Assembly: GCF_001557875.1 (NCBI RefSeq)
Contig: NZ_LNRF01000001.1
Span: 930,001 to 994,000, forward strand
Length of the DNA: 64,000 bases
From: Vibrio splendidus
GTDB taxonomy: Bacteria; Pseudomonadota; Gammaproteobacteria; Enterobacterales; Vibrionaceae
Direction: 5' to 3'
Part shown: piece after piece, positions 25,474 through 33,873 of the stretch
Numbering within the stretch: position 1 is the first letter of the stretch
Layout: the number at the start of each line of letters is the position of its first letter
The notes under the pieces: model-generated
What the model was told of the DNA's origin: nothing
Database searches by the model: none
The model's input: only the letters and a program-made list of their open reading frames with translations
Made by a program: the position numbers and the translations under genes

Positions 25474-27621
25474 ATGACCACTCACACTCGTTTTAAGTAT
25501 TCATCACTAGCAGTAGCGTTGCTCACTGCATTTTCAGCGCAAGCCTTGGCGGAAGAGACAGCTACAGCAGCAGATTCGAATGTAGAAACTGTTACGATTA
25601 TGGGTAAAGCCTATCGTAATACCGCGACTAAGTCGGCACTTGAGCCAGAAGAAACGCCTCAAGGTATTACCGTTATTGATGAAGAACAGTTAGAGCAACG
25701 AGGTGTGAAGTCCCTCAACCAAGCGCTTAGATACGCGCCGGGTGTTGTAACCGAGCAGAAGGGCGCATCAGTAACGATGTACGATACGTTCTCGATTCGT
25801 GGCTTTAGTAATAACCAAAGCTACTACGATGGTTTGGTACTTCCGTTCCTTACTGGTTGGAACTTACAACCTCAAATAGACCCTATTGCGATTCAGCAAG
25901 TTGAAGTGTTTAAAGGCCCTACGTCTGTGTTGTATGGAGCTATGCCACCGGGTGGTATGGTCAACATGATTGCAAAGACGCCGCAAGAAGACGGGGCTAC
26001 AAAAGTAGGAGTATCTACTGGCTCAAGAAATCTTATGGAAGCGTCAATTGATACAACAGGTCAATTGGGGGACAGTGACTTTTCTTACCGCTTGGTAGCA
26101 CTCGCTCGTAAACAAGACAGCCAAGTCGATCACGCCGAAGAAGAGCGCTATGTGATTGCTCCTTCACTAGATTGGCAGGTCTCTGATAGAACACTTATTA
26201 ACTTCAACCTTTACTATCAAAATGATCCGTCAATGGGTACTAACTCCGCAATGCCGCTTGAAGTGCTGAAGGCAAGTGATCCATCTGTCTCCATGGGCGA
26301 CAAGAGCTGGAGTACCTTTGAACGTGAAGTCTTGATGTTAGGCTATAAGATTAATCATCAAATCAACGATAATTGGACTTTTCTTCAGAACGCCCGCTAT
26401 ACCGATGCATCTCTGTACCAGGAGAATACTTACCACACTGCGACTAATTTCAATCCTGCGACAGGCAGTTTAATTCGAAATGCTTACAGTACGGATGAGG
26501 ATTCACAGAGCTTTATTCTCGATAACCAAGTTTCAGGTCGCCTAGAAATTAGTGGCTTAGAGCATAATTTACTATTCGGTGTCGACTACCTAAAGCTAAC
26601 AGGTGATTCTCTGTACAAAGAATTCACTGCGAATGCGGGCTTCTATGGGTTTGATGCTTACAACCCGAACAATGACCTTTTGGATAAAAGCCAGCTTCAA
26701 GAGAACTACCGTGAATCTCACGACATTACGACCGAGCAGCTAGGACTATATTTCCAAGACCAAGTACGCTACGACGCGCTTGTTCTACTTGCTGGTGGTC
26801 GTTACGACATGTTCAAGGCGAGCGATGATAAAAATAGCTCTTACCCAACTTATGATGGAAAAGAAGAAGCTGAACATAACCAGTTCTCTTATCGTGTAGG
26901 TGCCTTGTATGAGCTAGATAATGGTATTTCTCCGTTTGTAAGTTACGCGACGAGCTTTGAGCCAGCTGCAGGTACTGATATTAATGGCAACTCTTTAAAA
27001 CCTCAGCTAGGTGAACAGGTCGAGCTGGGTATTAAATACTTGTCTCCAGATATGTCGCAACAGGTTACGGCTTCCTATTTCCATATTACTAAGAAAGACT
27101 CAATTGCAGCAGATCCATCAGATCCGACTTATCGCTCTAAGATCCAATTAGGTGAAGTACGCTCTCAAGGTGTGGAAGTCGAAGGCCGATGGTTTGTAAC
27201 GGAAGATTGGGATGTTAATGCGAGCTACACGTATGTTGATATGGAAGTGACGGAAGATGCTAACCCAGATCTAGAAGGCACGACACCTATCTATGTACCG
27301 ACACACACGGCTAACCTATGGAGCAACTACTATGTCTATGGTGGTGCGTTATCAGGGACTCGCTTCAGTGCTGGTGCTCGTTACATGGGTGAAATGGAGA
27401 TGGATGCGACGAACACTCAAGGTAAAGTTCCGTCTTACACGGTTGTTGATTTGTCGGTGGGTTATGATTTGGGTGCAGCAAGCGATACGCTATCTGGTGC
27501 AACAGCTAACTTGCTAGTGAATAACCTGTTGAATGAAGAGTACTACACCTGCTACGACCAATCGAACTGTTGGTTTGGCGCAGAGCAGTCTGTAGAGCTA
27601 AGCGTGAACTACGAGTTCTAA
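25474..27621 (+). CDS. TonB-dependent siderophore receptor (ferrichrome/hydroxamate type)
   Basis: 715 residues with Sec signal peptide (ending QALA). A TonB box candidate ETVTI is near residue 40. Plug domain (about 60-165: EETPQGITVIDEEQLEQRG, RYAPGVVTEQ, SIRGF, VEVFKGPTSVLYGAMPPGGMVNMIAK) and a 22-strand barrel ending in VNYEF with terminal Phe. A Cys pair near the C-terminus (YYTCYDQSNCWFG) matches the conserved loop of siderophore receptors such as FhuA/FoxA. GAGGGA precedes the start. Neighbouring fhuD, fhuB, fhuC and fhuF indicate a hydroxamate substrate; the exact siderophore is not predictable. Confidence 0.9.
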   Translation: MTTHTRFKYSSLAVALLTAFSAQALAEETATAADSNVETVTIMGKAYRNTATKSALEPEETPQGITVIDEEQLEQRGVKSLNQALRYAPGVVTEQKGASVTMYDTFSIRGFSNNQSYYDGLVLPFLTGWNLQPQIDPIAIQQVEVFKGPTSVLYGAMPPGGMVNMIAKTPQEDGATKVGVSTGSRNLMEASIDTTGQLGDSDFSYRLVALARKQDSQVDHAEEERYVIAPSLDWQVSDRTLINFNLYYQNDPSMGTNSAMPLEVLKASDPSVSMGDKSWSTFEREVLMLGYKINHQINDNWTFLQNARYTDASLYQENTYHTATNFNPATGSLIRNAYSTDEDSQSFILDNQVSGRLEISGLEHNLLFGVDYLKLTGDSLYKEFTANAGFYGFDAYNPNNDLLDKSQLQENYRESHDITTEQLGLYFQDQVRYDALVLLAGGRYDMFKASDDKNSSYPTYDGKEEAEHNQFSYRVGALYELDNGISPFVSYATSFEPAAGTDINGNSLKPQLGEQVELGIKYLSPDMSQQVTASYFHITKKDSIAADPSDPTYRSKIQLGEVRSQGVEVEGRWFVTEDWDVNASYTYVDMEVTEDANPDLEGTTPIYVPTHTANLWSNYYVYGGALSGTRFSAGARYMGEMEMDATNTQGKVPSYTVVDLSVGYDLGAASDTLSGATANLLVNNLLNEEYYTCYDQSNCWFGAEQSVELSVNYEF

Positions 27622-27642
27622 TTCATTTGAATGCATAAATCT

Positions 27643-27665
27643 AAGCAGCTTGTGGGGCTGCTTTT
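27643..27665 (+). terminator. Weak terminator or attenuator between receptor and fhuD
   Basis: 7-bp stem (AAGCAGC at 27643-27649 with GCTGCTT at 27657-27663) plus TT, 21 nt after the receptor stop. The short T-run suggests partial read-through, which would lower fhuDB expression relative to the receptor. Confidence 0.5.
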
Positions 27666-27702
27666 GTCGTTAAATAAACACTTAAAAAGTGACAGTGATT
27701 AT

Positions 27703-28641
27703 ATGAAAGCCAATTATTTTACTTCTCGTTTTCCTAAAGTGAGTTCGTTCATTGTCTCATTGAGCTTGTTGTTATCAGCTCAAGCGTGGGCCAACTTTCA
27801 AGTAGAAGACAGCGAGGGGATTAAAACCCTTGAAGCTCAACCTGTTAGAGTGGCTGCGCTTAACTGGGATATTGCAGAGCAAGTGGTCGAATTAGGCGTA
27901 ACGCCAGTCGCGGTGCCAGATATTGCAGGATACACCGATTGGGTTGTTGAACCTGTCATTCCAGAAGGTGTGGCGGATATTGGTACTAGAACTGAACCTA
28001 ACTTTTCTGTTTTGAAGAAGCTAAACCCAGATGTGATTCTTATCGCTTCACCTCAGAAAGATCTTCAGGAGCGACTTTCAGAAATCGCGCCAGTACTTTA
28101 CTACCAAACGTACAGTGAACAGCACAGCAATGTGGCGGCGGCTATCGATAACTTCAAGAAGATAGGCCAATTGCTTGGTAAAGAAGAGCAAGCGAACAAC
28201 AAACTGGCTGCGATGGATGAGCGTCTTGAGGTTTTAAAAGCTGAACTAGATAAAGCGTATCCGGGCGACAAGCCGAAAGTGACCTCTTTCCGTTTTGCGA
28301 GCACGACTTCGGTTTACATATACGGTAACAACTCGATTCCACAATATGCGCTTGAGCAGCTCGGCTTTGAAAATACGATGGATCTTCCTGCGAGTCAATG
28401 GGGCATCAGTCAAAAGCGTATGACCGAGCTTAAGAAGGTTAAGGGTGGCATTGCGCTTTACTTTGAACCTTTCCCATATCAAGACAAGTTAGATCGTTCT
28501 CCGGTTTGGAAGAGCATGCCTTTCGTTCGCAATGGTCAATTTAGCCCTGTAGCAGCAAGTTGGAGCTACGGCGGTGCTATGTCGATTTTGTATAACGCAG
28601 AAGCGATGGCGCAATCGTTGTTGACGCTAGCGGAGCAGTAA
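27703..28641 (+). CDS. fhuD: FhuD-like periplasmic siderophore-binding protein
   Basis: 312 residues from ATG 27703, giving a Sec signal peptide ending LLSAQAWA. An in-frame start at 27631 lies upstream of the hairpin at 27643 and is rejected. The protein has the helical-backbone binding fold: RVAALNWDIAEQVVELGVTPVAV, KLNPDVILIA, and the C-terminal lobe with WGISQKRMTELKKVKGG. FhuD captures ferric hydroxamates in the periplasm and passes them to FhuB. The stop overlaps the fhuB ATG by one base. The ribosome-binding site is weak. Confidence 0.88.
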   Translation: MKANYFTSRFPKVSSFIVSLSLLLSAQAWANFQVEDSEGIKTLEAQPVRVAALNWDIAEQVVELGVTPVAVPDIAGYTDWVVEPVIPEGVADIGTRTEPNFSVLKKLNPDVILIASPQKDLQERLSEIAPVLYYQTYSEQHSNVAAAIDNFKKIGQLLGKEEQANNKLAAMDERLEVLKAELDKAYPGDKPKVTSFRFASTTSVYIYGNNSIPQYALEQLGFENTMDLPASQWGISQKRMTELKKVKGGIALYFEPFPYQDKLDRSPVWKSMPFVRNGQFSPVAASWSYGGAMSILYNAEAMAQSLLTLAEQ

Positions 28642-30635
28642 TGAAATCCAGTGGTTTGATGATGGGGGCGGTACTATTTATCGCCGCCCTTATTCATTTA
28701 TGGTTAGGCCAGTCTGAATTTGGCCCTATCGGTGAGTTGTTTCAGCAAGTCTCACAGATCAGTGACATCGTTACATTTAATAAAATGGTCGATGATTCAT
28801 TCGAGTTGATGGCATTAGTCTATGTCAACTTACCTCGTTTAGTGATGGCGATTCTGGTTGGTGGAACACTCGGCACCATAGGTAGTTTGTTCCAACAGTT
28901 AACGCAGAACCGCATGATGTCTCCGCTTACACTCGGTACATCGTCTGGTGCATGGCTTGGTCTGGTCATTCTGAATGTGGTCGCGCCAATGTTGGTCGCT
29001 CAATATTCGGTTTGGTTCGCACTAATCGGGGCGCTGCTTGCAATGGGGCTGATTGTCTCCATTGTTGGCATTAAAAATATGAGCGGTTTACCGATTGTTT
29101 TGGCGGGTATGGCAGTTAACTTGCTGTTAGGCGCATTCGCAACTGCGATTATTTTGCTTAATGACCAATATGCGCAAAACTTGTTTGTTTGGGGAGCGGG
29201 TGATCTCGGACAGAACGGTTGGGAACAAGTGCTTTGGCTGATGCCTAAGTTACTGCCAATCTTTGCTATTTTCCTGTTGGCTCCAAGAGTTCTGACTTTG
29301 CTTTCGATTGGTACAGAAGGGGCTGCTGCACGTGGTCTTAACATCGGCACGACCTTCTTTGTACTAATGGCAATTGGCGTTTGGTTGGTTGCCGTGTCGA
29401 TTACCTCGGTGGGTGTGATCAGCTTTATTGGTTTGATTGCGCCAAATATCGCGAGACATTTGGGCTTTTTAAAGGCGAAATCTGAACTCATTGCAAGCTG
29501 CGTGTTAGGTGCACTGTTGCTTTGTGTGACCGACAGCTTGGCAATCTTCTTGGCGCAATGGTCTTTGGATATGATTCCAACAGGCACGGCAACCGCGGTG
29601 ATTGGTGCTCCAGCTTTGATCATTATTGCTCGTAAGCAGATGTCAGCCCAAGATCAGCTATTCTTCTCTATGCCTAAAGGGCAAAAGTCTATTTCACCTT
29701 TGGCTTATTTCTTGTTGGGCGGAATGATCTTCGGGTTACTGGCATTAAGCACATTGTTACAACCTTCTGCAGATATGGGTTACTTCATTATCCCGGATGC
29801 GTTTGAATGGTCTATTCGTTGGCCTAGAATGTTAACTGCAATATTTTCTGGTGGCGGTTTGGCAGTGGCAGGGGTGATTTTACAAAGGCTCGTTTACAAC
29901 CCACTTGCAAGCCCGGGTATTCTTGGTGTATCGGCAGGTGCGGTGTTAGCACTGATTTTCAGTAGCTTGTTTATGGGATACTCAATTCACTCACTAATCC
30001 CTTGGGTAGCGTTTTTGGGCAGTGCGATTGCACTTTGTTTGTTGCTGTTCCTTGGTAAAAAGCATCAGTTTGCTCCGTCTATCCTAATTCTGACCGGTAT
30101 CTCGCTGACCGCAGTGTTGGAAGCTTTAGTACAATTTTCCTTAACACGAGTCGGTGAGGGGAAATACACCTTATTGGCTTGGTTAGCTGGCTCTACGTAT
30201 CGTGTTGAACCTGATGCTGCAACGAGCATGGCTATCGTGATCACCGTTTGTATTGGTGTTGCTTTACTGTTGAGTCGTTGGGTGACGTTAATTGCAACTG
30301 GCCGTCAGTTTGCGAGTGCTAGAGGGCTGAACACCAACATCGCTTACGTGGCTCTGTTGTGTATTGTCGCGGTGTTATGTTCGATGGTCACAACCACTAT
30401 GGGGCCGGTCGCCTTTGTTGGTCTATTGGCTCCACATATCGCGGCGATGGTTGGTGCTCGCTTGGTTCGTGAACAGATCATCTTATCGTTTTTGATTGGT
30501 GCGGCATTGATGTTATTTGCTGATTGGTTAGGGCAAGTGGTGGTGTTCCCTGCGCAACTTGCGGCAGGTACGTTAGTTTCCATTATTGGTGGCAGTTATT
30601 TCATTTTCTTGTTACTGAAATCTCGAACAACATAG
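28641..30635 (+). CDS. fhuB: FhuB-like double-length iron-siderophore permease
   Basis: 664 residues, two fused FecCD-type permease halves (about 1-330 and 345-664), close to the 660 residues of E. coli FhuB. Each half shows the conserved pattern RLVMAILVGGTLGTIGSLFQ / RMLTAIFSGGGLAVAGVILQ, the PLTLGTSSGAWLG / SPGILGVSAGAVL region and the cytoplasmic EAA-like loop GVISFIGLIAPNIARHLG / GPVAFVGLLAPHIAAMVG for FhuC contact. About 20 membrane helices. Overlaps fhuD by one base and is followed by a strong terminator. Confidence 0.93.
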   Translation: MKSSGLMMGAVLFIAALIHLWLGQSEFGPIGELFQQVSQISDIVTFNKMVDDSFELMALVYVNLPRLVMAILVGGTLGTIGSLFQQLTQNRMMSPLTLGTSSGAWLGLVILNVVAPMLVAQYSVWFALIGALLAMGLIVSIVGIKNMSGLPIVLAGMAVNLLLGAFATAIILLNDQYAQNLFVWGAGDLGQNGWEQVLWLMPKLLPIFAIFLLAPRVLTLLSIGTEGAAARGLNIGTTFFVLMAIGVWLVAVSITSVGVISFIGLIAPNIARHLGFLKAKSELIASCVLGALLLCVTDSLAIFLAQWSLDMIPTGTATAVIGAPALIIIARKQMSAQDQLFFSMPKGQKSISPLAYFLLGGMIFGLLALSTLLQPSADMGYFIIPDAFEWSIRWPRMLTAIFSGGGLAVAGVILQRLVYNPLASPGILGVSAGAVLALIFSSLFMGYSIHSLIPWVAFLGSAIALCLLLFLGKKHQFAPSILILTGISLTAVLEALVQFSLTRVGEGKYTLLAWLAGSTYRVEPDAATSMAIVITVCIGVALLLSRWVTLIATGRQFASARGLNTNIAYVALLCIVAVLCSMVTTTMGPVAFVGLLAPHIAAMVGARLVREQIILSFLIGAALMLFADWLGQVVVFPAQLAAGTLVSIIGGSYFIFLLLKSRTT

Positions 30636-30695
30636 CTTCTGCTCATGACCTAAAGCCATTGCTAATCAAAGCTATTGGCAACCAAAGCTACGAAT

Positions 30696-30733
30696 AAAAA
30701 GCAGTGAATGGAGCGATCCATCACTGCTTTTTT
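30696..30733 (+). terminator. Intrinsic terminator of the fhu operon
   Basis: Outer stem of 12 bp (AAAAAGCAGTGA at 30696-30707 with TCACTGCTTTTT at 30721-30732), inner stem TGGA/TCCA after a one-base bulge, loop GCGA, then T-run. It lies 60 nt after fhuB. Confidence 0.92.
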
Positions 30734-30857
30734 GTTGATGTCGTTTATGTAAGGGAGAATCGTTAAGCAACACAGGTCTCGCTTCTTAATGTGCAAGTTT
30801 GGCATATGTTAATAAAATGTATAATCTAAAGGTCTGACCACTGATAAGGTAGCCACC

Positions 30858-31670
30858 ATGCCAAACCTCGATCGTATTACTTGTTCCATCGATGAAAACC
30901 AAATTGCCACGGTTGTGTTGAATCGCCCCGATAAGCTCAATGCTATTGATATGGCAATGTTCCAAGGCGTGAATAAAATGGTGACCCAGCTGAAAAAGAA
31001 CACCGAGATTCGTGCCGTAATAGTGAAGGGCGAGGGATCTGATTTTTGTTCAGGGCTTGATGTTAAGTCGCTTTTAACCAGTAAGTCTGGGGCGATGAAG
31101 CTCTTGTTTAAATGGCTCCCGATATTGCCTAACGCTGCACAACGCTTTTCACTTGGTTGGCGAGATATTCCATGCCCAGTCATTTTTGCGATTCATGGTC
31201 GCTGTTGGGGAGGTGGCCTGCAATTGGTCAGTGGTGGTGATTTTAGGATCGCTAGTCCGGACGCCAACTTCTCAATACTAGAGGCTAAGTGGGGTCTGAT
31301 TCCTGATATGGGAGGCGCCATCGCATTTCGTGAATTAATGCGTAAAGATCACACCTTAGAAATGGCGATGACCGCTAAAGTGATCGACTGCGTAACCGCG
31401 AAAGACTATGGATTGGTGACCAAGATTGCTGAAGACCCTTACGCTGAAGCCTATGCGTTGGCGCTTGAGTGCGCGAATCGGTCGCCAGATGTTGTCGCTG
31501 CTAATAAGAAACTCTACAACAAGACTTGGTGGTCAAGCCCTGGCATGGCCGTATTTTATGAGACCTGGTATCAGATAAAGGTAGGGTTTGGAAAGAATAG
31601 AGCCATTGCTGCTCAACGTGAAACTCATCGAGACAAGCAACGTTCATACGTCGCGAGAACGTTCAAATAG
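30858..31670 (+). CDS. Enoyl-CoA hydratase/isomerase (crotonase) family protein
   Basis: 270 residues, normal crotonase length. Oxyanion-hole segments are SDFCSGLDVKSL and HGRCWGGGLQLVSGGDFRIAS; the active-site segment is LEAKWGLIPDMGG, where Glu and Asp stand at the two catalytic acid positions. Crotonases act on acyl-CoA in fatty acid or amino acid breakdown. The C-terminus lacks the strict hydratase pattern, so isomerase or another activity is possible. The downstream FadL-like gene on the same strand suggests a lipid theme, though an 81-nt gap separates them. Confidence 0.85.
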   Translation: MPNLDRITCSIDENQIATVVLNRPDKLNAIDMAMFQGVNKMVTQLKKNTEIRAVIVKGEGSDFCSGLDVKSLLTSKSGAMKLLFKWLPILPNAAQRFSLGWRDIPCPVIFAIHGRCWGGGLQLVSGGDFRIASPDANFSILEAKWGLIPDMGGAIAFRELMRKDHTLEMAMTAKVIDCVTAKDYGLVTKIAEDPYAEAYALALECANRSPDVVAANKKLYNKTWWSSPGMAVFYETWYQIKVGFGKNRAIAAQRETHRDKQRSYVARTFK

Positions 31671-31751
31671 CGTTTGTACAGGAATAACGGATATTCCATT
31701 TGTTTATGGGGCTTTGCGGTAACCTTAGAGCAATTTAATGTCTAAGGCTAA

Positions 31752-32945
31752 ATGAGCAATCTGATGAACAAAACTTTTACTTACTCTCTAGCTGCCACTG
31801 CAATTTTTACTAGCTTAAATGCATTTGCAAGTGGCCTGTTTTTGCAAGAAGCTGTCGTTGCCAACGCTGGTACTACTGGAGCTGGTGACGGTGTTTATAC
31901 TCGTTCGGCTGCGGCGATGTGGACCAACCCTGCTACTATGTCCCACATGGGCGAAAGCAAAACGACCATTAATACCATGGCGTTTGATCTTGAGATGAAA
32001 TACCAAGACAACGATGGTAACCCAGATGGTAAAGCTCATTCAGTCATGCCTTCATTTGGTGCGTTCCATGCTCATCAAGTCACAGACAAATTACACCTTG
32101 GTATTGCTCTTGGCGCTGTTGGCGGTTCTAGCCTAGATTACGGTAGTGAATGGGCAGGTCATCTTTTACTTCAAGATATTACGCTTACTGCGATGCAAGT
32201 GAATCCGTCACTGAGCTACCAGTTAAATGAACAGTGGTCAGTAGGCGCAGGTGTGCAATTCAGTTGGGCTGCATTCCAACAAACAACGTCAATGCTTACT
32301 GCTAAACAAGATACTGACTGGGCATACGGTTATAACCTTGGCGTAATGTACACGCCTACAGATAAACTCAAGTTAGGTGCTAGCTACCGTTCTAAACTCG
32401 AGCATGAATTCAACAATGATGTAAACGGTAAGTTAGGTGCTAACGTTTTGAATTCGTTATCGACAGATATTGCTTTACCTGAAATCATCGACGTCAGTGC
32501 TAGCTACGCATTGAACAAACAACTTGACCTATTGGCGAGTATTCAGTTCCATCGCTGGAGTGCGTGGGACGAAACGGTATTGGATTTTGGAGCAATTGAT
32601 AGAGATGGAATTCCGATCAAACGTGATTGGGATGACGTTTGGAAATTTGCTGTTGGTGCTGACTACCAACTTAATTCTGACTGGCGTTTAAAAGCCGGCT
32701 TCTCTTATGAGACTTCTCCGCAAGATGATCCTTCAATGCAATGGGTTGACCTTCCTGTAGGCGAACAGTACCGCTACTCGGTAGGCGCTTCAACCTATTG
32801 GGATGACATCTTGATTGACATGTTCTATGAATATGCAGATTTAGGTTCAGTCGATATGAATCGTGATGGACCTGCTGGACGTAAACTGCTCAACGGTTCT
32901 TTCGATGGCCGCATCCACTTTATTGGTGTTAGTGCGACCTTCTAA
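31752..32945 (+). CDS. FadL-family outer-membrane long-chain fatty acid transporter
   Basis: 397 residues. Signal peptide ends NAFASG; the mature N-terminus is a FadL-type hatch (GLFLQEAVVANAGTTGAGDGV) with the hallmark NPA in MWTNPATMSHM. A 14-strand barrel follows, ending in a terminal Phe (GVSATF). FadL proteins let hydrophobic compounds cross the outer membrane. The chosen ATG has AAGG 4 nt upstream; an in-frame ATG at 31764 (MNKTF) gives a more usual signal peptide. The stop overlaps the next gene by one base. Confidence 0.9.
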   Translation: MSNLMNKTFTYSLAATAIFTSLNAFASGLFLQEAVVANAGTTGAGDGVYTRSAAAMWTNPATMSHMGESKTTINTMAFDLEMKYQDNDGNPDGKAHSVMPSFGAFHAHQVTDKLHLGIALGAVGGSSLDYGSEWAGHLLLQDITLTAMQVNPSLSYQLNEQWSVGAGVQFSWAAFQQTTSMLTAKQDTDWAYGYNLGVMYTPTDKLKLGASYRSKLEHEFNNDVNGKLGANVLNSLSTDIALPEIIDVSASYALNKQLDLLASIQFHRWSAWDETVLDFGAIDRDGIPIKRDWDDVWKFAVGADYQLNSDWRLKAGFSYETSPQDDPSMQWVDLPVGEQYRYSVGASTYWDDILIDMFYEYADLGSVDMNRDGPAGRKLLNGSFDGRIHFIGVSATF

Positions 32946-33634
32946 TGACCTTACGTAATCTATTAATTGTTACTGCCGTCATACTGGGCTCAACGGATGC
33001 TTTTGCTGAAGAGAAGCACCCTGACGACCCGACTAAAATCGTAACTAAAGCTGGCGTTGCTTATAACGAAGATTTGCAGTTTTCTGGGTCTATTGGGCTA
33101 GATGAAGCACGAATGATCAATGCTCGTGTCAATGCAGATGGTGAAGAGTGGCGAGTAGGTGGTTCATGGCTGTTGCCGATGGGTATCGTGAACTTCAACT
33201 TTAGCCGCTCTGAGTATGATAACGATGCTTACAAGAACAACTACAGTATTGGTACATTTATACCACTGAGTTATTTCGATATTGAGCCGTTCGGTTGGCA
33301 AATCTTCCCGATGGCTGGTTACAGTTATAATGATGGTGAAGTGGCAGTGTTCGATGATGATAACGTTGGTTCCGACTATGTGCTGATGCCTAGTTCCATA
33401 CACGGTGGCTATATTGGTGCGTTTGGACTAAAACCAATTACTGACGAGTGGTCACTGATTGGTTTTGGCGGTGGCTCTATGGGCTCTGATGACTATTCGG
33501 GTTATTGGGCCGGCGTCGGCGCTAGCTACAAGTTGAGTGATGCTCAATCATTCAACTTCTTCACTATCTTTGCTGAGGATGATTTCGGTGAAAATAACAG
33601 TGTTGGCGCATCTTATACCTACGAGTTTAAATAG
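32945..33634 (+). CDS. Predicted outer-membrane beta-barrel protein, unknown function
   Basis: 229 residues with a Sec signal peptide (ending DAFA). The mature part has alternating-hydrophobic strand patterns (VNFNFSRSEYDNDAYKNNYSIGTF; WSLIGFGGGSMGS; WAGVGASYKL; NSVGASYTYEF), consistent with an 8-10-strand barrel, but ends in Lys after Phe. I recognise no named family. ATG overlaps the FadL stop (TAATG), so the two are translated together; a helper or partner role in FadL-type uptake is inference. Confidence 0.72.
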   Translation: MTLRNLLIVTAVILGSTDAFAEEKHPDDPTKIVTKAGVAYNEDLQFSGSIGLDEARMINARVNADGEEWRVGGSWLLPMGIVNFNFSRSEYDNDAYKNNYSIGTFIPLSYFDIEPFGWQIFPMAGYSYNDGEVAVFDDDNVGSDYVLMPSSIHGGYIGAFGLKPITDEWSLIGFGGGSMGSDDYSGYWAGVGASYKLSDAQSFNFFTIFAEDDFGENNSVGASYTYEFK

Positions 33635-33668
33635 CTTTTCTGCGTATTGTCTTAAATAATTAGAACTG

Positions 33669-33701
33669 AGAGTAGGCTTACCGGTTGGGTGAGCCTACTC
33701 T
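33669..33701 (+). terminator. Probable terminator after the FadL operon
   Basis: Perfect 10-bp stem (AGAGTAGGCT at 33669-33678 with AGCCTACTCT at 33692-33701), extendable by two pairs. No long T-run follows, so termination may be weak or Rho-assisted. It lies 35 nt after the stop. Confidence 0.6.
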
Positions 33702-33768
33702 TAGAATCTATTCTAATCCTTTCTTTGTTGGTAATAGTTGCCTGTTTCTTATATGAGAGTGCCGCTCT

Positions 33769-33784
33769 CTTAATCTAGATTAAG
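33769..33784. promoter_or_regulatory. Perfect 16-bp palindrome upstream of the flavin oxidoreductase
   Basis: CTTAATCTAGATTAAG is a perfect palindrome, preceded immediately by a second dyad GAGAG-N5-CTCTC (33755-33769). They lie 90-120 nt before the gene start. The form fits a dimeric repressor operator (TetR or MarR type), as for nemR-nemA, but no regulator gene is adjacent. Confidence 0.5.
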
Positions 33785-33873
33785 TTTTGCCTGTCATATT
33801 CTCTGTAGTATCCGCGTCAATCAGTGCTCCCTAGATGGGGCAATTGCGTAACACGATTGAGTGAGGATTAGAT

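Noticed and set aside
31681..31697. Small dyad GGAATA-N5-TATTCC before the FadL gene as an operator
   Set aside because: Six base pairs in AT-rich DNA is close to chance expectation and it fits no operator I know.
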